Shown: positions 58,263 through 64,000 of the stretch, piece after piece
Layout of the letters: the number at the start of each line of letters is the position of its first letter
Position numbering within the stretch: the first letter of the stretch is position 1
Assembly: GCA_963843645.1 (NCBI GenBank)
Contig: CAWJLE010000003.1
Coordinates: 186,001-250,000, forward strand
Length of the DNA stretch: 64,000 bases
Source of the DNA: CAWJLE01 sp963843645
GTDB taxonomy: Bacteria; Chloroflexota; Anaerolineae; DAOTYC01
Direction: 5' to 3'
Notes under the pieces: generated by a model
The model's database searches: none
Told to the model about the DNA's origin: nothing
What the model saw: only the letters and a program-made list of their open reading frames with translations
Translations under genes and position numbers: made by a program

Positions 58263-59587
58263 TCAATTGCCCTGACCGAATTGCGGGTTGCCGGGTCAGT
58301 ATGCGTCGCATATGCGATAGCTGGCCAGATAAAAAAAGCCTCTCTTGACATACTATGAAAGTAGAACGCTAACCGAGCCAGAACAAACACTGCTAGTGCA
58401 ATCGACAATCCAGCTAGCATACGGTCCTCGCGCCCAAGCGTGCGCGTCGATTGCAGAAACGAGCGTGCGCTTCTGAAATAGAGCGGAATCCAGAACAGCA
58501 CAAAAGGGATTGCGCCGAGGAGGCCCAAGTCCGCAGGAACACTAAGAATGCTGTGAGCATTGCCACCAGCAGTAGTCACACTTAGTATCCATGGCATCTG
58601 CCTCTGGATCGAGACTATGTGATTGCCAAAACCGACGCCCCAGATTGGGCTGCGTAAAAAATCCGTGACGCATACCTCACCAAATAGGTACCGCACATTG
58701 TTATCCAACTGCGACTGCGTCTCGTACTTGTATTCATACTGCTTGACTAAGAAGGCGCCACGGTCTGTGTTGATCGCTATACTCAATGTTGCCATACAGA
58801 TGGCCAGTGCACATACCACAACCAGCTTCCCGCGAAGGCTATCAGTTTGGAGAAAGACTAAGACAAGCAGGCCACCTACACACCCTATGATGCCGGTTGT
58901 CGAAAACGACTGAAATATGCAGACAAATGACACGCCCAGATAAGGAACGAGATACCACGCCTTCTTAACACCTGCCACTGACAGCACCATAAAACAAGCA
59001 AAGACTGCCGGGGCCAATGCACTGACATAGTCGACTTTGTCGATATGGAGTCCCCTTACCCAAAAGAAATTACCTACCCCCAAATATGCGAATCCTCCAG
59101 AGAGAATGTTTTGCCCCTGAATAATCTCATATAACCCAGTCAGCAAAGGAATCAAACCGAGGAACAAGATTCCAGTCACAAGTCTACGCTTGTCAGTGGT
59201 GCTCAATCCCTGCGCCAGTACACCTCCAACAACTAATAGCCAAAGTATATTTGCGCCAGTAGTGAACAACGTCATGAAGTAGTCTTCATATGCACTGTTG
59301 GTCAAAGAGCAAATAGCGTATGAAATCCAACACACGCAATAGAAGATCACGAGGTTGGTTATCGTTATCCGATACAGGGAGCTTGCTCTGGTTGTCCCGG
59401 CGCTCATCTTTGGAACCACAAACGCAATGCACAAAACGATGGCGACTTGTTGTGGTGTAAAGACACCCTCCCTGCCATAATGGAGAACGACATAATCATT
59501 GACCAGACTGGAGAGATAATACAGGAAGAAAGCCCACAATCCGGGATTGTCAAAGACTCTTGATCTTTCCTTCCGCGACAGCATCAT
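58263..59587 (-). CDS. Second O-antigen polymerase/ligase-like membrane protein
   Basis: About 440 residues with roughly 11 hydrophobic helices, for example WLLVVGGVLAQGL and LVLVFLQTDSLRGKLVVVCALAI. The long outer loop has FLRSPIWGVGFGNHIVSIQ and GGNAHSILSVPADLGLLGAIPFVLFW, the Wzy_C/O-antigen-ligase signature. As sequenced, the frame does not stop but runs to 57938 inside the next gene; a single indel shortly before 58265 would give a stop (TGA at 58263-58265) just before the next gene, which is probably the true end. With the protein at 43574 it makes two polymerase/ligase-like proteins in one locus; one may polymerise and the other ligate. Confidence 0.78.
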
Positions 59588-59730
59588 TCGAGTTTTCCTG
59601 TTCCTTGTAGAGTCTGTGTTTCAAGAATCCTCAACAGAAATCTCGACTTCCAACGCATCTTATATGTGTTCTTGTTTTGCTGTGTTTCACAAATTCAAAT
59701 CCCACGATTTTCGGCTCGAGTAATGCTTAG

Positions 59731-60693
59731 TCATAACCCCGAAGCGCCTCTGTATGACTGTGTCAAGTCTCTATCCGAGAGCGCAGTACTGCATTTCCTG
59801 CCCATAAAATACAGCCCACTGGCTGCGTCTAAGCTGCCAGGCGTGTCTATTGAATTGTAGTCGAAATACTTCAACCAGAAGGAGGAGACTGTTCCAAGAA
59901 TGACCAGCGCATTTCGGACCTCTCTCGACCACGCAAGGCTCTTCAGAAATGCTATGTAGACACCGGCCAGAGCCATTCCCGAACCACACATCGCCCCTCG
60001 TTCAATCTCCTCAAACCTCCGGCACAGTCTCCTCAACCCCAGATCGGTGAACCGGGTGAAGTCATACCGGCCACCATGCACTGCCTGCAGAAACGGCACT
60101 TCTGCGTAAACAATCCCCCGGCCTTTTAGGGTCCTGTGAATTTCGCCCACACAGCGGTGAGGATCGACTACATGCTCGAGTACCGCTTGGACTATGACCC
60201 CGTCAAAGCTTTCGTCGTCGAAAGGGAGATCATGTGCATCGCAAATGAGTTCCGTTTGAGGTCTCATTGCCACATCTGAATGCACGAAATCAATTTGGCT
60301 ATTTCTGATGATAGCGTCCAGACCCGCTCCTGTGTCGCCGCTACCTACAATCAGGACGCTCGGCTTTTCTATATCGTGCAGCAGGAGAGATTCTAGCTTC
60401 TCAAAGTTTCTTCGTGCCTTTAGATTTGTGCCTGTACGAGGAAGCAATCGGCCAATGAACGATTTCAGCTTCCCGCTGTGCCGATAAGTAGTCTCTTTCT
60501 GCTCCAGATAATCCCTGAGCGAAAATACACTTGTATCTTCATTGATCAGAATAGGAACGCCGGCGATGATTGGATACTCCCTCCGGCACGTTACCCCAAC
60601 GCAAATGAGCTGGTCCTCTCCGCCGAGATGCAGTTCTTGTTTGCATGCTGGACAGCGCAAGAGGCTAAATTGCTCTGGCTTCAGCCGTCCCAT
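59731..60693 (-). CDS. SAM methyltransferase with Trm112-like zinc ribbon
   Basis: A 320-residue protein. The N-terminus (about 13-55) is a Trm112-like small zinc ribbon with LLRCPACKQELHL and ICVGVTCRREYPIIAGVPIL (cysteine pairs). A class I methyltransferase domain follows (about 108-240), with VLIVGSGDTGAGLDAI as motif I, DLPFDDESFDGVIVQAVLEHVVDP as motifs II-III, and EIHRTLKGRGIVYAEVP. Such fusions are frequent in O-antigen loci. It may methylate a sugar or a terminal residue. Upstream of its start the 114-base gap to the FrhB-like gene has no feature I can name. Confidence 0.85.
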   Translation of the reverse strand: MGRLKPEQFSLLRCPACKQELHLGGEDQLICVGVTCRREYPIIAGVPILINEDTSVFSLRDYLEQKETTYRHSGKLKSFIGRLLPRTGTNLKARRNFEKLESLLLHDIEKPSVLIVGSGDTGAGLDAIIRNSQIDFVHSDVAMRPQTELICDAHDLPFDDESFDGVIVQAVLEHVVDPHRCVGEIHRTLKGRGIVYAEVPFLQAVHGGRYDFTRFTDLGLRRLCRRFEEIERGAMCGSGMALAGVYIAFLKSLAWSREVRNALVILGTVSSFWLKYFDYNSIDTPGSLDAASGLYFMGRKCSTALSDRDLTQSYRGASGL

Positions 60694-60807
60694 TATACTC
60701 GCCTTTCGCTGGTAGTTTTGGTATTCTCAGGAAACTCCGTGGCTTAGAACCGACAATCGTCGTTCGTTACACCCGACCTCACCCCAGACATCTCGCCGAC
60801 ACGCCTT

Positions 60808-62208
60808 CTACGTTCGAATGTGAAGTGTCCTATTGCCCGTCGTTTCTTTCAAAGCCCGCCCGAGAAACCGCCGGGCCTTAATGCCCAGCAAGTAGCCGGG
60901 AACTGTCGCGGGAAAATAGTACAGAGAATGTCCGGTCTTTTCCATTAACCAGGGATGCTTGGAAAGAAAGCGCAACAGCCAACCACCACGCGCCCAAGTC
61001 GTCAACCGGTATCTCCATATCCAGGCCCTACGAAGCTTCCCAATACGGCCCGACAGGAGAGACGTTTCGTCGTAGTCGAATTCGGGCGCAGCCCGACCGT
61101 TCTTCTTCAGCCAGGCGTTAAGCGTAACTCCGGGGAGTAGTTTGTGTCGATTAAGTCCCTTCAGCACTGGATCGTCCATGATACGATCTGCTTGAAGCGG
61201 AGCATAGTCAACGGCTCCGTTCTTCCTCGCCGACTCCAATGTCTCCTCGCCCCGCTTTGTTCGGCACACAATAAGGGTCTCGGACGTCTTACCTCGATGA
61301 TTGTCGCCTAACGTCATATCGGCCGCCCAGTTGCCACAGTCTGGACAGAGACTGCATCGGTTCAGAGAGAAAAAGGGGACAGCCACATCGAGCGATGGAT
61401 ATAGGGGCTTCTCCACCGCTGTCCCATCTGGCTTTTCGAAGCGGATGCTGCCAGGGTAGTCGCCATAGCGCCAGGCGACCAGCCTGCCTTCGCCGGGGTA
61501 GTGTAGACCCAGCGTTGCAGCAATGGCGGTAAGCGCCTCGTAGGTCTGGATCTGACCACAAAACAAACCGATGCTGAGGATTTGGCTCTGGCGGAGTCTC
61601 GGAACCTTCTCGGTCGCGCGGTTCCATGCTCCTAGCTGGCATGGTATGACGGTCATCGCGATGCGACGCGGACAACGCCGCAGCTCAGGAATTATAGTCG
61701 CCAAGCTGGGGACAGGGCCATACTTGCTCATCATGGCGGAAAGCACGACTTTCGGGTCATGTGTCAATCGGACGGCCGGTCGTTCATTATCCATGACAAT
61801 TACGGCAACATCGTCGACCTGCTGGGATTCAAGGAGATACAGAAGCAAGGACGTAGCAATACCGCCTGAGGCCGCCCCAGCGCGAATCGCGGGATTGGTC
61901 GAGTGTCCTATCCAATAGTGGCGCACTGGACCCCGTTCGTGAACCATGGTGGTCTTGTCATCGCAATGACGCTCCGCCCATTGGACGACGGGATACCCCC
62001 TTCCAGGACAGACATCGCAGCACAGACCGCACCCGGTGCACTTGGACGCGTCAATCACTGGCTCATGGGATGTGAAGATATCAATGACCAGTGCCCCAGC
62101 TGGACAGACACCAACACACGCACCGCAACCGCAGCAGAGACCGTTGTCGATGACTTTTGACTTTAGGTCAGTGTAGTGTGCCTCTGGTTTCCCGCGATCA
62201 ACACCCAT
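60808..62208 (-). CDS. FrhB-like iron-sulfur protein (coenzyme F420 hydrogenase beta-subunit family)
   Basis: A 466-residue protein. The N-terminus has two [4Fe-4S] ferredoxin motifs, CCGCGACVGVCPAGAL near 27 and CTGCGLCCDVCPGRG near 57. An FrhB N-domain (ASGGIATSLLLYLLES) and a C-domain follow with PCQLGAWNRATEKVP, IGLFCGQIQTYEAL, and CSLCPDCGNWAADMTLGD with further cysteines. FrhB-type proteins in polysaccharide loci usually neighbour pyruvyl- or glycosyltransferases and are thought to reduce or modify sugars; no F420-dependent hydrogenase is present here. The start ATG at 62208 lies 2 bases after the acyltransferase remnant. Confidence 0.85.
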   Translation of the reverse strand: MGVDRGKPEAHYTDLKSKVIDNGLCCGCGACVGVCPAGALVIDIFTSHEPVIDASKCTGCGLCCDVCPGRGYPVVQWAERHCDDKTTMVHERGPVRHYWIGHSTNPAIRAGAASGGIATSLLLYLLESQQVDDVAVIVMDNERPAVRLTHDPKVVLSAMMSKYGPVPSLATIIPELRRCPRRIAMTVIPCQLGAWNRATEKVPRLRQSQILSIGLFCGQIQTYEALTAIAATLGLHYPGEGRLVAWRYGDYPGSIRFEKPDGTAVEKPLYPSLDVAVPFFSLNRCSLCPDCGNWAADMTLGDNHRGKTSETLIVCRTKRGEETLESARKNGAVDYAPLQADRIMDDPVLKGLNRHKLLPGVTLNAWLKKNGRAAPEFDYDETSLLSGRIGKLRRAWIWRYRLTTWARGGWLLRFLSKHPWLMEKTGHSLYYFPATVPGYLLGIKARRFLGRALKETTGNRTLHIRT

Positions 62209-62209
62209 A

Positions 62210-62443
62210 TTAGAGATCTTCCTTTGACCGATTCTCCATGGCTGTAGGCGACTTGATGATTAGCGCCGGATTGCCAGCAGCGAAGATATTGCTCGGAATG
62301 GACTTGGTTACCACAAAATCTACCCCAATGACAGAGTTTTCGCCGACAGTGCTGAAGTGCTCCTTCTCCACAGGTGATCTTACTTGGCCCTGGATGAGGC
62401 TCTGCTCCTGATATCGAATGAATCGTATGCGCTTAACTCATCT
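62210..62443 (-). pseudogene. C-terminal remnant of a hexapeptide acyltransferase
   Basis: An open frame of about 77 codons after a TGA near 62443, without a start codon or binding site. It reads GENSVIGVDFVVTKSIPSNI then FAAGNPALIIKSP, the last coil and exit segment of WbbJ/maltose-acetyltransferase-like proteins, and ends at TAA 62210-62212. The earlier hexapeptide coils are missing; the upstream 50 bases to the methyltransferase stop hold nothing similar. It is a truncated gene, fitting gene turnover in O-antigen loci. Confidence 0.65.
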
Positions 62444-62493
62444 ATCTCTCGCATGGAGTTAACTCCATGCTGCATCTTCACGGTGGTCAAAAG

Positions 62494-63297
62494 CTATTGT
62501 TTTCGTGCGATAATAACGATTTCTCGAAACAAAGGGTTCAAGCACTGAAATTCACCAAGTACAATACCAATTACCCTGCAGATTGCCAATAAGGCTTTAC
62601 GAAGAGGCATGAAGGGTTTGAGTGCTGGGTTTGCCAAACCGAACATCAGAAAATCGAAGATGAACAGCCAACACAGTCGAATCTCTTGGATGACGAAACC
62701 GGCCGTACTCAGTTGTTCCTTAATCCCATAAAGAGTCTCATATTCATTAATCTCCAACATTTGACATTTTCTATTTCGGTTATAGATGCAGCGACGATTA
62801 TGGACGAGTAAAATTAAGTAACCGTTTTGACGAAGGATATCATTCACACGTTTCAATGCCAGCGGTCGATTAGGCAAGTGCTGAAGTACAGAAATGTGGG
62901 TGGCAATGTCAAAAGAATCGTCCCTTAGTCCCTGGAGATATTGAGCATCTCCCAAAGTGTAGGATAGCCGATCGCTTAAACCGCGTTCGGCGGCATTATC
63001 ACGCGAGATTTTGATATTATTCTCCGCGTAGTCAATTCCCCTGACGTTCGCACAATAGTCTGTCAAAACCTCTGCCCACACCCCCGTTCCAGTTCCGAAA
63101 TCAATTCCGTTTTCATGGGCTCCGGTTCTTTGCAGCCAAGTATTGATTATGCGAAGACGCTCTTGGTGATTGACCTGCGCGGCGTTCAGATGAGATGCAA
63201 GCAAACGTCGATTTCGACTTTCGGCAACTTTCTCGTAATGCAGCTTGACTCGGTCATAGGCTTTCTCTCCGTTTGGCTCTTTTCCTGTCATAATCAC
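62494..63297 (-). CDS. Class I SAM-dependent methyltransferase
   Basis: A 267-residue methyltransferase. Motif I is GIDFGTGTGVWAEVL near residue 60; the following segments are VRGIDYAENNIKIS, LGDAQYLQGLRDDSFDIATHISVLQHLPN and DILRQNGYLILLVHNRR. A hydrophobic C-terminal stretch may touch the membrane. It probably methylates a sugar or lipid carrier intermediate. Its start overlaps the flippase stop by 4 bases. The codon and base usage is clearly more AT-rich than in the left part of the window. Confidence 0.85.
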   Translation of the reverse strand: MIMTGKEPNGEKAYDRVKLHYEKVAESRNRRLLASHLNAAQVNHQERLRIINTWLQRTGAHENGIDFGTGTGVWAEVLTDYCANVRGIDYAENNIKISRDNAAERGLSDRLSYTLGDAQYLQGLRDDSFDIATHISVLQHLPNRPLALKRVNDILRQNGYLILLVHNRRCIYNRNRKCQMLEINEYETLYGIKEQLSTAGFVIQEIRLCWLFIFDFLMFGLANPALKPFMPLRKALLAICRVIGIVLGEFQCLNPLFREIVIIARKQ

Positions 63298-64000
63298 TGA
63301 ACCTCAATAATCAAGTGCTCGTGTTCGATCGCTTCTGTAACAATGCCAGCATCGTGGCGGATAGCGAACCGGATGATTCCGCGGATTTCACCGAAACCAA
63401 AACGCGATACCATTGCAAACAAGACAGTACACAACAACATTAGGACTGCTGCAGGCAGCCAACCGGTCGGAACCAACCAGATACGCATGATGGTCATCAC
63501 CGCGCCAGTCAACACAGCGGCTTTATAAGAGAGCGGTAATTTACGCGAATTACTAAGTACAAAGAATACATAGAAAACGCCAGCAAGAGATGCGATTGAC
63601 ACACTAAGCATCTTCGCGCCTGCAATCGCCATGACGCCATATCCGGAGATAAATATCAACGTCAAGGCAACCTGGCCTAGCATATTCAGAAACTGTTGCG
63701 TGAACATGAAGACATTCTTCTCCATACACGTGGTAATGACTAGTGTGGAAGTGTTCAGTGAGCGAATAATGCCAACTAGACCAAACAAGGTCAAGAGATA
63801 AGCATATCCGACATACTCTTGTCCAAATAGACCGAGAATCTCCCGACTGAAAGCCATTGTAACCAATGACATGAGGGTGATCGGCACAGTGGTCCAGCGA
63901 CCGAGGATAGAAAAGGCTCGGTTGAAGACATCTTGATGGTTTGCACCTAGGAGATTGGCAAAAGTCGGGGTAATGGATGGTCTGAGTATCAAAAGAAATC
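63294..64000 (-). CDS. Oligosaccharide flippase (Wzx type), C-terminal part
   Basis: At least 232 residues of a polytopic MOP-superfamily protein continuing past the right edge. It covers the last six or so helices, with AFSILGRWTTVPITLMSLV, LFGQEYVGYAYLLTLFGLVG, TLIFISGYGVMAIAGAKM and similar segments, in the pattern of the polysaccharide biosynthesis C-terminal domain. It would move the undecaprenyl-linked repeat unit across the membrane. The frame is open to 64000; the true start is outside the window. Confidence 0.8.
   Translation of the reverse strand, partial: FLLILRPSITPTFANLLGANHQDVFNRAFSILGRWTTVPITLMSLVTMAFSREILGLFGQEYVGYAYLLTLFGLVGIIRSLNTSTLVITTCMEKNVFMFTQQFLNMLGQVALTLIFISGYGVMAIAGAKMLSVSIASLAGVFYVFFVLSNSRKLPLSYKAAVLTGAVMTIMRIWLVPTGWLPAAVLMLLCTVLFAMVSRFGFGEIRGIIRFAIRHDAGIVTEAIEHEHLIIEVQ

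Noticed and set aside
1..64000. tRNA, rRNA, prophage, transposase or integrase genes
   Set aside because: No transposase, integrase or phage protein is among the readable frames, and no tRNA cloverleaf or rRNA sequence was recognised in the gaps; a tRNAscan run would confirm.

Overview
The window looks like a chromosomal segment of a GC-rich, heterotrophic member of the Chloroflexota (Anaerolineae or Caldilineae-like), probably from a metagenome assembly. This is an inference. It rests on the mix of many sugar ABC transporters, a DUF4012 protein, Thr/Pro-rich linkers in exported proteins, MurJ next to a C39-peptidase/TPR protein, and the general codon style. No rRNA, tRNA, CRISPR array, prophage or intact insertion sequence was seen.

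Layout. (1) 1-4.6 kb, minus strand: a catalytically dead-looking M3-type peptidase homologue, a threonine-dehydratase-like PLP enzyme, a class I aminotransferase (one frameshift) and a HAD phosphatase. (2) 5.0-8.3 kb, plus: a ribose-type ABC operon (binding protein, permease, ATPase) behind a strong promoter with a tandem 14-bp repeat at the start site. (3) 8.3-11.6 kb, minus: a membrane-anchored parvulin and the rpsF-ssb-rpsR operon, in which SSB carries two OB folds in one chain. (4) 11.7-17.1 kb, plus: a GntR regulator with a palindromic operator at its own start site, a second ribose-type ABC transporter whose permease and binding protein carry nine frameshifts, and an SDR. (5) 17.1-20.8 kb: a quinone oxidoreductase (minus), then a zinc alcohol dehydrogenase and a uroporphyrinogen-decarboxylase-like protein (plus). 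(6) 20.8-31.2 kb, plus: a MalK/UgpC-type ABC operon with two ATPases, two near-identical binding proteins made by a tandem duplication, two permeases, an acetamidase/formamidase and an SDR; a xylulokinase faces it. Together these suggest uptake and oxidation of a polyol or sugar into the pentulose pathway. (7) 33-38.5 kb: C39 peptidase-TPR protein, MurJ, an ABC-ATPase remnant, a structured non-coding stretch, an aldo/keto reductase and a LysM protein.

(8) 39-64 kb: a surface-polysaccharide locus. A NusG/RfaH-type antiterminator (plus) converges on about 20 minus-strand genes: flippase (cut by the window edge), methyltransferases, an FrhB-like iron-sulfur protein, three GT4 and one GT2 glycosyltransferases, a heparinase II/III-like protein, a CapK-like adenylate enzyme, two O-antigen-ligase/polymerase-like membrane proteins, and a block matching the Campylobacter PglC-D-E-F set for making a bacillosamine-type diamino sugar and loading it on undecaprenyl phosphate. 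Base composition is visibly more AT-rich toward the right end, as is common for exchanged O-antigen genes.

Many otherwise well-conserved genes are broken by single indels (positions given). The pattern, with intact protein sequence on both sides and no accumulated stops, looks more like sequencing or assembly error than decay. True remnants also exist: two C-terminal ABC-ATPase fragments, a malate/lactate-dehydrogenase tail and an acyltransferase tail. The strongest oddities are the ATPase/binding-protein tandem duplication whose junction falls in a hairpin loop, a palindromic element inserted in frame in the polymerase gene, inverted arrays of 8-bp repeats around that gene's start, the dual-OB SSB, the peptidase homologue without its zinc motif, and the possible structured RNA near 36.6 kb.
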